Shown here in pieces: positions 17,605-25,605 of a stretch of 64,000 nt of DNA. The position numbers were made by a program, and so were the translations under genes. The DNA comes from Coriobacteriia bacterium. GTDB taxonomy: Bacteria > Actinomycetota > Coriobacteriia > Anaerosomatales > Anaerosomataceae. The DNA lies in assembly GCA_030655755.1 (NCBI GenBank), contig JAUSOQ010000043.1:186001-250000 (forward strand). The letters run 5' to 3'. Below the pieces are notes generated by a model. That model was not told the DNA's origin. It saw only the letters and a program-made list of their open reading frames with translations, and made no database searches. Within the stretch, counting starts at the first letter, position 1. The number at the start of each line of letters is the position of its first letter.

Positions 17605-18036
17605 ATGTCCGAGACGATCGAGGAACAGTACAGCGATCTGCCGGTCTCCGCTCACGTGGCGGCGATCGATTTCGTACACCCGAGCGAGCGGGTTGCGGCG
17701 CAGATCCTCGACTTCTACCGCATCAAGTGGGAGTACGAGCCCACCCGTTTCCCCATCGAGTGGGACGGTAACGGAAAAGTCATCGCGTGGTTCGCGCCGG
17801 ACTTTTTCCTGTCAGATCTCGACCTCTATATCGAGCTCACGACGATGAGTCAAAAGCTCGTGACCAAGAAGAACCGCAAGGTCAGACGGCTTAGAGAGCT
17901 CTACCCCGACGTGAACATCAAGATCTTCTACCAGAAGGACTTCCGCAAGTTGCTGTTCAAGTTCGGTATCCCTGTCGTGGAGCGATCGCACAGCGAGGGC
18001 GGCGGGTTGTCCGCCCGTGAAGAGGAGAGGCCGTGA
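17605..18036 (+). CDS. Uncharacterised protein with PD-(D/E)xK-like motifs, upstream of hpt
   Basis: I do not recognise a named family. The 143-residue protein contains E43/E45 in KWEYEP, P65-D66 in WFAPDFFLSDLDLYIELTT, and E77 followed by L-T. This layout resembles the endonuclease-fold order E...PD...E-x-K, except that the lysine position is T79; lysines cluster just after it (SQKLVTKKNRK). A nuclease fold is therefore plausible, but activity is doubtful. It starts five bases after the MerR gene, and its stop overlaps hpt (GTGA), so it is coupled to a purine salvage gene. In Mycobacterium the corresponding place after the FtsR-like gene is held by a bifunctional-nuclease family gene. Confidence 0.55.
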   Translation: MSETIEEQYSDLPVSAHVAAIDFVHPSERVAAQILDFYRIKWEYEPTRFPIEWDGNGKVIAWFAPDFFLSDLDLYIELTTMSQKLVTKKNRKVRRLRELYPDVNIKIFYQKDFRKLLFKFGIPVVERSHSEGGGLSAREEERP

Positions 18037-18584
18037 AGAGCCGTACTGCAGTGCTCTCCGATCCACTGCTCGATCGTATGCTGTTGTCTCCGGATGAGAT
18101 CGCTGACAAAGCTGAAGAACTGGGCGCCGCGATCACGCGCGACTATGATGGTCGCGATCTCGTGCTGCTCACCGTCCTGCGCGGCGGGCTTATCTTTCTG
18201 GCCGACCTGTGCCGACACATCGATCTGTCGCTCACGATGGACTTCATGGCGATCTCCTCATACGCGGGTGGCGGTGCAGCGGTGCGCATCACCAAAGATC
18301 TTGATGACGCCATCGAGAACCGTCACGTTCTGATCATCGAGGACATCATCGACACGGGGCTGACCCTGAACTACCTCATGGGCGTCTTGCGCCAACGTCG
18401 GCCGGCTTCTATCGAGGTATGCACACTTCTGGACAAAGACGCGCGGCGCATCGCTGAACTGCCGATCGCGTACCGCGGGTTCCGCATCCCCGATCGCTTC
18501 GTGGTCGGGTATGGGCTCGATCTGGGTGGACGCTTCAGGAATCTGCCCTTTGTGGCGACGCTCAAGGACGAGGTGATGGGCTGA
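18033..18584 (+). CDS. hpt: Hypoxanthine phosphoribosyltransferase
   Basis: This 183-residue type I phosphoribosyltransferase has the PRPP-binding motif VLIIEDIIDTGLTL (about residues 90-103), the LLTVLRGGLIFLADL loop and a conserved VGYGLDLGGRFRNLP tail. It salvages hypoxanthine and guanine to IMP and GMP. The GTG start overlaps the preceding stop, and its own stop lies against the ATG of the K+ channel gene. apt lies just beyond, so two purine salvage enzymes flank a K+ channel. Confidence 0.94.
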   Translation: MKSRTAVLSDPLLDRMLLSPDEIADKAEELGAAITRDYDGRDLVLLTVLRGGLIFLADLCRHIDLSLTMDFMAISSYAGGGAAVRITKDLDDAIENRHVLIIEDIIDTGLTLNYLMGVLRQRRPASIEVCTLLDKDARRIAELPIAYRGFRIPDRFVVGYGLDLGGRFRNLPFVATLKDEVMG

Positions 18585-19570
18585 TGCTGCGGCGCGTCGC
18601 TCGTGCGCTCGCGATCCTTGCGGCCATCCTGGCTTTCGGTACGGCAGGCTACACGGTCATCGAGGGATGGCCGGCGCTTGATTCCCTGTACATGACCGTC
18701 ATCACGATCGCCACGGTCGGTTTCCATGAGGTGGGCAAGCTGAGTGATGGCGGTCGGATATTCACGATAGGGCTCATCTTCGCCGGTGTCGGTGGGCTGG
18801 CATACTCGTTCGGTACGATCGTCGAGTTCATGGTCGAGGGACATCTCCGAGGCCTTCTGGAGGGACGCCGTATGAACAAACGGATCAGCGAGTTGAGAGA
18901 CCACTACATCATCGTGGGTATCGGTCGTGTGGGCTCGGTCGTAGCACATACGTTTGCCGATGAGGGCGTGGACTTCGTAGTCGTCGACACATGTGAGGAG
19001 TGTGCTTCAACGGCCGAGGAAGCCGGCTGGCTCTACATCCACGGTGATGCCACCGATGAGGAAGTCTTACACTCAGCTGGTGTCACGAAGGCAAAAGGCA
19101 TGGTGACCGCGCTCGATACGGATGCCGGTAATCTCTTCGTGTCGCTGACGGCGCGATCGCTCAACTCGTCTCTCTACATCGTCGCGCGTTCATCGCAGAT
19201 CGCCTCGGAGGTCAAGATCTTGCGATCAGGCGCCGATCGCGTTCTTACACCCAATGTGATCGGCGGCAGACGCATGGCGGCTATGGTCCTGCACCCGGTC
19301 GTCTCGGACTATCTTGACGTCGTGACGCATGGCGACCAGGTCGACTACACGCTGGAGTCGATGAAGGTGACACGGGAGTCAAAGTTCTCTGGACGCTCGA
19401 TCCGTGAGGCCAAGGTGCGCGATGCGACCGGCGCTTATATTCTCGCGGTCGATGGTGTGTCAGATGGTCTTAACACCAATCCGTCACCGGACACGGTGCT
19501 CATGCCTGGTGACCAACTCGTGGTCCTCGGCACACAGGTGCAACTCGAGAAGTTGGCGGAGCTACTCTAG
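18584..19570 (+). CDS. Two-TM potassium channel with RCK (TrkA-N/TrkA-C) domains
   Basis: Two membrane helices (about residues 5-25 and 58-82) flank a pore loop. The selectivity filter reads TIATVGFHEV (residues 41-50), with H48 where the canonical TVGYG/TVGFG filter has glycine. A TrkA-N/RCK domain follows with YIIVGIGRVGS and a D-V-V-D-T nucleotide-binding turn, then a TrkA-C domain after about residue 240. The architecture is that of MthK-type ligand-gated K+ channels of 328 residues. The altered filter makes ion selectivity uncertain. The ATG overlaps the hpt stop by one base. Confidence 0.85.
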   Translation: MLRRVARALAILAAILAFGTAGYTVIEGWPALDSLYMTVITIATVGFHEVGKLSDGGRIFTIGLIFAGVGGLAYSFGTIVEFMVEGHLRGLLEGRRMNKRISELRDHYIIVGIGRVGSVVAHTFADEGVDFVVVDTCEECASTAEEAGWLYIHGDATDEEVLHSAGVTKAKGMVTALDTDAGNLFVSLTARSLNSSLYIVARSSQIASEVKILRSGADRVLTPNVIGGRRMAAMVLHPVVSDYLDVVTHGDQVDYTLESMKVTRESKFSGRSIREAKVRDATGAYILAVDGVSDGLNTNPSPDTVLMPGDQLVVLGTQVQLEKLAELL

Positions 19571-19640
19571 ACCCCCCCCTGGCTTGCGGGTGCGCCTCGA
19601 TGTAGGCTAGGCAAGGTTTCATCGATCCGAGGAGGCAGTT

Positions 19641-20156
19641 TTGAATCTCGAGCAGTACATACGTGACATCCCCGATTTCCCCCAAGAGGGCGTCATCTTC
19701 AAAGACATCACGCCGTTGCTTGCGAGTCCCGAAGGCTTTCGTCGTGCCATCGACACGATCACGGCCGAGTTCGCTGACGCAGGTATCACCAAGGTGCTTG
19801 GCGCTGAGGCGCGCGGCTTCATCTTCGGCGGGGCGTTGGCCTACAAGCTCGGCGCGGGCTTCGTCCCGGCCCGCAAGCCCGGTAAGCTGCCCTGGAAGAC
19901 CACGAGCGCGGAGTATGCGCTTGAGTACGGCACCGACACCCTTGAGATCCATCAGGACGCTATGGGTCCCGGTGACAGGGTGCTGATCGTTGATGACGTG
20001 CTCGCCACGGGTGGTACGGCAGCGGCAAAGAACATGCTCGTCACCTCGGCGGGCGCCGAGACCATGGGCTTCGCGTTCCTCATAGAACTCGACTTCTTGA
20101 ATGGCCGGGAGAAGCTGGGTGAGAAGAGGATCATCTCGCTGATCCACGTGATCTAG
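19641..20156 (+). CDS. apt: Adenine phosphoribosyltransferase
   Basis: The TTG start has GGAGG five bases upstream. The 171-residue protein begins with the family-typical YIRDIPDFPQEGVIFKDITPLL and carries the PRPP motif VLIVDDVLATGGTA at about residues 114-127. It converts adenine and PRPP to AMP. It ends the plus-strand run, facing a minus-strand gene across a strong hairpin. Confidence 0.95.
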   Translation: MNLEQYIRDIPDFPQEGVIFKDITPLLASPEGFRRAIDTITAEFADAGITKVLGAEARGFIFGGALAYKLGAGFVPARKPGKLPWKTTSAEYALEYGTDTLEIHQDAMGPGDRVLIVDDVLATGGTAAAKNMLVTSAGAETMGFAFLIELDFLNGREKLGEKRIISLIHVI

Positions 20157-20179
20157 CGCGTCGAACCTCTTCATGGATG

Positions 20180-20207
20180 CGGCCGCCGGAAAGACATCCG
20201 GCGGCCG
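20180..20207. terminator. Bidirectional terminator between apt and the RlpA-like gene
   Basis: A perfect 11-bp stem CGGCCGCCGGA/TCCGGCGGCCG with a six-base loop lies between two convergent genes, 24 bases after the apt stop and 3 before the opposite stop. TTCTTA follows on the plus strand. Confidence 0.75.
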
Positions 20208-20210
20208 TTC

Positions 20211-21299
20211 TTACTGTTCGGGGACGACGATCTCCGCTTGCACGGTCACAACGCCAGAGAAGCCGAGTGCAGCCGCTGCGGCCTTGGACAGGTCGAGGTC
20301 TCGGCCTGTGACGAACGGCCCGCGGTCGTTGACCACGACGATGATGCGCTTGGCGCCACGTGTGAGCGCGAGCACCGTACCGAAGGGGAGTGTTTTTGAA
20401 GCGCATGTGAAATCGTCCTCATTGAATATCTGTCCCGACGCCGTCGGACGGCCGTCGAACTCGTTGCCGTACCAAGAGCACACCGCTGAAAAGGGCTGAC
20501 CGGTCGTCCGGTAGGTACGGGGCATGTATGCCGAGCACAGGAAGATGCGGTCGGGCAGCACGATCGCCTCGGCGCGTTCGATCGTCACACCGCCGGGTAT
20601 CGAGCTGTCCTTCCACTGACGACGGGTCTCTGCGTCTTGTGCGCGTGCCGCCAGTAGTGCCGCACGCGCATCCTCGGTGAGTTGCGCGATGAGTGTTTCC
20701 TGCTCGGCAAGCATCTGGTCCAGCGACTTTATACGAGCTTGTTGGATGCGACGCAGCTCGATGTCCTGAGCCTGCAGATCGTCCAGTGCGGAAGCCTGAT
20801 AGCGCGCATCGGCGGTGGCCCTGGTCAGGTCTGAGAGCACGCGACCGTCCTCTTCAGCGATGCGCGAGAGAAGGGATGCACGTGCAAAGAGGTCACTGAT
20901 GGATTCTGCCGACAAGAGTAAGCTGACCGGATTGACGCTGCCCTGTTTGTAGACGACGACGATCCGCTGTTCGTAGCGGTCGCGTGCTTCAACGAGTCGG
21001 CTCTCGGCCTGCTCGAGCTCTTGGCGCTGGATGCGGATGCGCTCGGACGTGACAGCGAGGCGTTCTTCGAGAGCGACGCTCTCGGCGCGCAGCGCAGTGG
21101 CTTCTGACTCGATCTCAAGAACTCGTGCGGTCGCGGCATCGAGCTGGTCATTGATCGCAGACAGGGAGGTCGTGTCACCTGCGAAGGGTATGCCGGTCGA
21201 CGAGTCCTCCGGCTCGGCCAAGGCGGTGCCCGTGGGAAGGCAGACCGCGATCAAGAAGATCGCCGTGAACATCCTTAGAAGCCGGTTTCGCGGGTTCAT
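20211..21299 (-). CDS. Secreted coiled-coil protein with RlpA-like double-psi beta-barrel domain
   Basis: ATG 21299 gives MNPRNRLLRMFTAIF, a clear signal peptide ending near TALAEP, with GGAG nine bases upstream. Residues about 45-240 are coiled coil. The C-terminal 95 residues form an RlpA-type double-psi beta barrel with CSWYGNEFDGRPTASG and VVVNDRGPF. RlpA domains bind or cleave peptidoglycan glycan strands, and the coiled coil resembles that of PcsB/FtsX-linked hydrolases. It is divergent from a coiled-coil NlpC/P60 protein, suggesting a pair of cell-wall remodelling proteins under a shared control region. Confidence 0.83.
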   Translation of the reverse strand: MNPRNRLLRMFTAIFLIAVCLPTGTALAEPEDSSTGIPFAGDTTSLSAINDQLDAATARVLEIESEATALRAESVALEERLAVTSERIRIQRQELEQAESRLVEARDRYEQRIVVVYKQGSVNPVSLLLSAESISDLFARASLLSRIAEEDGRVLSDLTRATADARYQASALDDLQAQDIELRRIQQARIKSLDQMLAEQETLIAQLTEDARAALLAARAQDAETRRQWKDSSIPGGVTIERAEAIVLPDRIFLCSAYMPRTYRTTGQPFSAVCSWYGNEFDGRPTASGQIFNEDDFTCASKTLPFGTVLALTRGAKRIIVVVNDRGPFVTGRDLDLSKAAAAALGFSGVVTVQAEIVVPEQ

Positions 21300-21516
21300 C
21301 GCCGACATCTCCGCATCGTGCACAGGGCGGCATCGAGGTATGCCGTCAGACGAGCGATTCACACACTTTAGCAGAGTGGCCGATAAAGAGCAGAGAGCGG
21401 AGGTCTGAGGACGTGAGGAAACAGTGTTCCGTGTGGTATCATTTGAAAAGAACCGCACCTCGGGTCCTCCGCAAGGAGGCTCTCAACGTAGTAGAAAACG
21501 TAGCTGGAGGTTGCGC

Positions 21517-22641
21517 GTGCGACAGAACGTTGTCACAAGTGGTCTGAGAACGGTGACCGCGCTTGCACTCACGCTCACTCTTACGGTGGCGGCACCGGCT
21601 TTTGGCACGCCCACCAACGCTGAGATCGAGGCCAAGCAGGCCGAGGCAGCAGTGGCGCAGGCGGAGCGTGATCGTATGGCTGTTGAACTCGAGGTCCGTA
21701 TCGAAGAATACAACGCGATCACCGAGGCACTCGAACAGACACGTGTGGAGATACGCGAAACGCAGGCTGATCTTGAGGTCGCAAGCCGTGAACTGGTGGA
21801 GTGCCAGAACAAGCTCGCCGAGCGAGCTGCGAACATCTACCGCGATGGTGGCACCGGCATGCTGGAGGTCTTACTCGGGACGAGTTCTTTCGGAGACTTC
21901 GTGACCCGGCTGGATCTACTGAACCGCATCAACCGCAGCGACGCGGACATGGTGGTGGGCGTCAAGGAAGCTAAAGCGCAGGTAGAAGCACTCGAACGTT
22001 CACTTGAAACACGGGAGACCGAACAGGTCGCACTGCGCGGAGATGCGGAGATGCGGGCGAAGTCGATCGAGGCCGACATCAAGAAACAGGAGCAGTACCT
22101 CTCCTCACTCGACACAGAGGTACAAGCGCTCATCGCCGAGGAGGAGGAGCACCAGCGTCAGCTGGCTGCGGCGCGTGCTGCGGAACTCGCACGGCAGAGC
22201 CAGCAATACAGCAGTCCTTCTGGTGGTCGCGCCGCCGCTGACCCCGGAACGCTTGGGTCAGGGCGTCCTGAGGTCGTCAACGTAGCCATGCAGTATCTCG
22301 GTGTGCCGTATGCCTGGGGCGGTATCTCGCCAAACGGCTTCGACTGTTCGGGTTTCTGTGTGCATGTGTACAGCAAGGTCGGGGTGTCTCTGTCAAGGAC
22401 CAGTGCAAGCCAGTACAAGGCCGGGAAGCATATAGATGCCGACAGACTTGATCTCCTCATCCCTGGTGACCTCGTGTTCTTCGGCACGAATGGCGATCCG
22501 TCCCGGGTCCATCACGTCGGCATCTACGCGGGTAGCGGCAACTTCATCCATGCACCACAGACGGGTGAAGTCGTGAAGGTCGCCTCGCTGACAGCACGCA
22601 TCGCCAGCAGCGCCGACTACGTGGGAGCATCGCGCTTCTAA
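21517..22641 (+). CDS. Secreted coiled-coil NlpC/P60 peptidoglycan endopeptidase
   Basis: GTG 21517 is chosen because GGAGG lies six bases before it; longer frames lack this. The 374-residue protein has a signal peptide ending near APAFG, a long coiled coil (about residues 35-235), a short linker, and a C-terminal NlpC/P60 domain. The catalytic cysteine is in NGFDCSGF, with histidines in HHVGIY and FIHAPQ. It should cleave stem peptides of peptidoglycan, probably regulated through the coiled coil by an FtsEX-like complex elsewhere. No c-di-AMP riboswitch is seen in the 217-base divergent region. Confidence 0.9.
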   Translation: MRQNVVTSGLRTVTALALTLTLTVAAPAFGTPTNAEIEAKQAEAAVAQAERDRMAVELEVRIEEYNAITEALEQTRVEIRETQADLEVASRELVECQNKLAERAANIYRDGGTGMLEVLLGTSSFGDFVTRLDLLNRINRSDADMVVGVKEAKAQVEALERSLETRETEQVALRGDAEMRAKSIEADIKKQEQYLSSLDTEVQALIAEEEEHQRQLAAARAAELARQSQQYSSPSGGRAAADPGTLGSGRPEVVNVAMQYLGVPYAWGGISPNGFDCSGFCVHVYSKVGVSLSRTSASQYKAGKHIDADRLDLLIPGDLVFFGTNGDPSRVHHVGIYAGSGNFIHAPQTGEVVKVASLTARIASSADYVGASRF

Positions 22642-22700
22642 GAACACTCCTGACGGTCATTTCGCCTTCCGTTTGAACCACTCGAATGTATGCGCCCCTG

Positions 22701-22709
22701 TGTTATGAT
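22701..22709 (+). promoter_or_regulatory. Extended -10 promoter for iorA
   Basis: TGTTATGAT is a TGn-extended -10 element about 55 bases before the iorA start. No convincing -35 box is seen. Confidence 0.45.
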
Positions 22710-22764
22710 GCGCAGAATCCGCACGACGCTGTGGTGCGTATCCAGTATGCCCAGGAGGTGTCGT

Positions 22765-24522
22765 TTGTCGCGTACCCTGATGTCAGGTAACGAGGCTGTC
22801 GCGCGGGGCGCATGGGAGGCCGGTGCCGCGGTGGGAGTCGGCTATCCCGGCACCCCCTCCACAGAGGTCCTCGAGAACCTTGTTCGCTACGAGGGGGTCC
22901 ACTGCGAGTGGGCACCCAACGAGAAGGTCGCCGCAGAGGTTGCGGCGGGCGTGAGTATGGCCGGTGCGCGCGTGCTCGTGACGATGAAGCACGTCGGGCT
23001 CAACGTCGCTGCCGACCCTCTCTTCACACAGGCATACGCCGGGGTGGGGGGCGGTCTGGTGTACCTTGTCGCCGATGATCCCGGTATGCACTCGTCCCAG
23101 AACGAGCAGGACACGCGCAACTACGCGGCGGCTGCGAAGGTACCGTTGTTCGAGCCCTCGGACAGTACGGAGGCACTGGCGTTCGTCAAACGCGCATTCG
23201 AAGTCTCCGAGCGCTACAACATCCCGGTCATCGTACGAACGACCACACGGGTATCTCATTCAAAGAGCCTCGTCGAATGCGGTGATCGTGAACAACGCTT
23301 GTTGCCCGCATACCAAAAGGATGCAGCTCGGTTCGTGATGATCCCCGCAAATGCCCGCAATCGCCGGGTGAGTCTCGCACAGCGTCTCGAAGAACTCTCC
23401 TCATGTGTCGAGTCGTGCGATGAGAATCGTATCGAGTTGCGAGACACGTCCCTCGGTGTCATCACGTCGGGGATCGTGTACCAATACGTTCGCCAGGCGC
23501 TCCCTGAGGCGTCGGTTCTCAAGCTGGGGATGGTCTTCCCGTTCCCGGAGAAGCTGATCCTCGACTTCAGCTCGAAGGTCGATCGTGTGGCTGTTATTGA
23601 AGAACTCGACCCATACCTGAGACTGAGAGTCAGTGCGCTCGGAGTGGGCGTCATCGAGACGGGTCTTCCGTGTATCGGCGAGTACACGCCCGGGATCATC
23701 GCCACTGCGTTCGGTGTCCCGGCTCCTGAGCTGCGCGAACCGATCAAGGATCTCCCACCCCGCCCACCGCTCATGTGTCCCGGATGTCCACATCGCGGGG
23801 TGTTCTATGCGCTACGCAAGCTCAAGGCGATAGTGACGGGAGACATCGGCTGCTACACACTCGGTGCACTCCCGCCGCTGCAGGCTATGGATAGCTGTAT
23901 CTGTATGGGAGCGAGCATCGGTATGGCTCACGGTATGGGACTCGTGGGCTCGACGGACAGGCCCGTCGTGGCGGTGATCGGCGACTCCACTTTTGCACAT
24001 AGCGGCCTGACCGGCCTGCTTGACATGGTCTACAACGGTGGCGCGGGCACGGTGATGATCTTGGACAACCGCACCACCGCGATGACCGGTCACCAGGGTA
24101 ATCCGGTATCAGGCATCACACTTGCCGGCGATCCGGCGCCCGCCGTCGATCTTGAAGCGCTCGTTCGTGTTATCGGCGTCGCATCGGTCCGAGAGGTGGA
24201 TCCGCACGATCCGGCTGAAGTGCTCGCGGTCCTGAGAGAAGAGACCGCGGCCGATCACCTGAGCGTCATCGTCGCCAAGGCGCCCTGTGCACTGCTGGTG
24301 CGCGAGAAAGCCGACCCGTTCGCCGTCGACGAGGATGCCTGCATCAAGTGCGGGCGCTGTATCAGCCTTGGATGTCCTGCGATCTCGAAAGACCCCGAGA
24401 CCTCCAGAGCGGTCATCGACGCGACGCTGTGCGTGGGCTGCGGACAGTGCGTGCGCGTGTGTCGTTCGGACGCGATCATGCCGAGCGGAGCAGCATGCGA
24501 CATCGGGGGGAGATGGTCATGA
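22765..24522 (+). CDS. iorA: Indolepyruvate:ferredoxin oxidoreductase alpha subunit
   Basis: TTG 22765 has AGGAGG six bases upstream and gives LSRTLMSGNEAVARGAWEAG, matching the family start. The 585-residue protein has an N-terminal pyruvate-ferredoxin-type domain (GYPGTPSTEV, KHVGLNVAADP), a TPP-binding domain (GDIGCYTLGALPPL, GDSTFAHSG) and a C-terminal two-cluster ferredoxin (CIKCGRC...CP and CVGCGQC...C). With IorB it oxidatively decarboxylates aryl pyruvates to aryl-acetyl-CoA, reducing ferredoxin. The enzyme is oxygen-sensitive, a marker of anaerobic amino acid fermentation. Confidence 0.95.
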   Translation: MSRTLMSGNEAVARGAWEAGAAVGVGYPGTPSTEVLENLVRYEGVHCEWAPNEKVAAEVAAGVSMAGARVLVTMKHVGLNVAADPLFTQAYAGVGGGLVYLVADDPGMHSSQNEQDTRNYAAAAKVPLFEPSDSTEALAFVKRAFEVSERYNIPVIVRTTTRVSHSKSLVECGDREQRLLPAYQKDAARFVMIPANARNRRVSLAQRLEELSSCVESCDENRIELRDTSLGVITSGIVYQYVRQALPEASVLKLGMVFPFPEKLILDFSSKVDRVAVIEELDPYLRLRVSALGVGVIETGLPCIGEYTPGIIATAFGVPAPELREPIKDLPPRPPLMCPGCPHRGVFYALRKLKAIVTGDIGCYTLGALPPLQAMDSCICMGASIGMAHGMGLVGSTDRPVVAVIGDSTFAHSGLTGLLDMVYNGGAGTVMILDNRTTAMTGHQGNPVSGITLAGDPAPAVDLEALVRVIGVASVREVDPHDPAEVLAVLREETAADHLSVIVAKAPCALLVREKADPFAVDEDACIKCGRCISLGCPAISKDPETSRAVIDATLCVGCGQCVRVCRSDAIMPSGAACDIGGRWS

Positions 24523-25112
24523 GCGACGTGACGACGGTCCTGCTGGCCGGAGTCGGTGGCCAGGGCACCATCCTTGCCGGTGACGTTCTGGCCAAGGTCG
24601 CGGTTGCGGCCGGTTACGACGTCAAGCTCTCGGAAGTACACGGCATGGCCCAGCGTGGCGGTTCGGTGGATACGGTCGTTCGTTTTGGGACCAAGGTCTT
24701 CTCGCCCGTCATCGATCCGGGAACCGCCGACCACCTCATCGCGTTCGAGCTCATCGAGGCGGCGCGCAAGCTGCCATTCGTGAAACCGGCGGGACGGCTG
24801 GTCGTCAACACCCGTACGATCCAGCCGCTTCCGGTTCTTACGGGGACATTAGCACCTCCAGTCGGCGTGGTAGCTGCACTGGATTATGAAGGTGCTATCT
24901 TCCTCGATGCTGAGGAACTCGCCTGCGAGGCGGGGAGTCCTCACTCGGCCAACATAGTCCTCATGGGAGCCGCTTCTGTGGGTCTTCCCTTCGATGCAGC
25001 GGCGTGGCGCGAGGTCATCGCGTCGCGGGTGCCCCCGAAGACCGTGGATGCCAACCTGCAAGCGTTCGAGTTGGGACGCAGAGCGTGTGAAGGGGGAGCG
25101 TGCACGGTATGA
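24519..25112 (+). CDS. iorB: Indolepyruvate:ferredoxin oxidoreductase beta subunit
   Basis: ATG 24519 overlaps the iorA stop (ATGA) and has GGGGGGAG six bases upstream. The 197-residue protein has the gamma-type oxidoreductase fold with LLAGVGGQGTILAGDVLA and SEVHGMAQRGGSV. It pairs with IorA for transfer of the acyl group to CoA. The coupling supports one-to-one synthesis. An ACT-domain gene follows with another ATGA overlap. Confidence 0.95.
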   Translation: MSDVTTVLLAGVGGQGTILAGDVLAKVAVAAGYDVKLSEVHGMAQRGGSVDTVVRFGTKVFSPVIDPGTADHLIAFELIEAARKLPFVKPAGRLVVNTRTIQPLPVLTGTLAPPVGVVAALDYEGAIFLDAEELACEAGSPHSANIVLMGAASVGLPFDAAAWREVIASRVPPKTVDANLQAFELGRRACEGGACTV

Positions 25113-25540
25113 GCGAGATGAAGGTCAGTCAACTCTCGGTGTTCATCGAGAACAAGTCGGGGCGTGTGAGTGAGATCACCGGCCTTCTTGGCGAGGCAGG
25201 GATCAACATCCGCGGTTTCTCGGTATCGGACACCGCTGAGTACGGTATCTTGCGTCTGATCGTCGACAAGGTTCCCGAGGCCAAAGAGGTGCTCAAGGCT
25301 GCCGGTTTCACCGTTCGCGAGGATGACGTGATCTGCATCGATCTGCCAGACAAGCCTGGCGGGCTGGCCGGTGTATTGAAGATCGTCGCCGAAGCGGGCG
25401 TGAATATAGAGTACGTGTACTCGCTTATCGCGACTTACGTCGTGATCAACGTGACGGACGTCGAGCGTGCGGTACACCTGCTATCAGATCGTCCGGTGCG
25501 CCTTATCTCACAAGATGAGATAGCGGCCGTGCGTCTGTAG
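25109..25540 (+). CDS. Tandem ACT-domain protein linked to ior/liv genes, copy 2
   Basis: ATG 25109 overlaps the iorB stop. The 143-residue protein contains two ACT domains (about residues 5-70 and 74-140) with ENKSGRVSEI and DKPGGLAGV ligand turns. It is a paralogue of the product of 7682-8125. Between an aryl-pyruvate oxidoreductase and an amino acid transporter, it is well placed to sense an aromatic or branched amino acid and adjust either, but the partner is unknown. Confidence 0.88.
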   Translation: MSEMKVSQLSVFIENKSGRVSEITGLLGEAGINIRGFSVSDTAEYGILRLIVDKVPEAKEVLKAAGFTVREDDVICIDLPDKPGGLAGVLKIVAEAGVNIEYVYSLIATYVVINVTDVERAVHLLSDRPVRLISQDEIAAVRL

Positions 25541-25605
25541 GGAGCGTCTCGTCTCCGGTGTTCTTGAAATCGGGCGACGGGCGCGCAACGGTAATCTGAG
25601 GAAGG

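Noticed and set aside
21300-21516. Possible c-di-AMP (ydaO) riboswitch before the NlpC/P60 gene
   Set aside because: Such switches are common before these genes in actinobacteria, but the conserved core is not visible; only a short CCTCC/GGAGG hairpin and a repeated AACGTAG are present.
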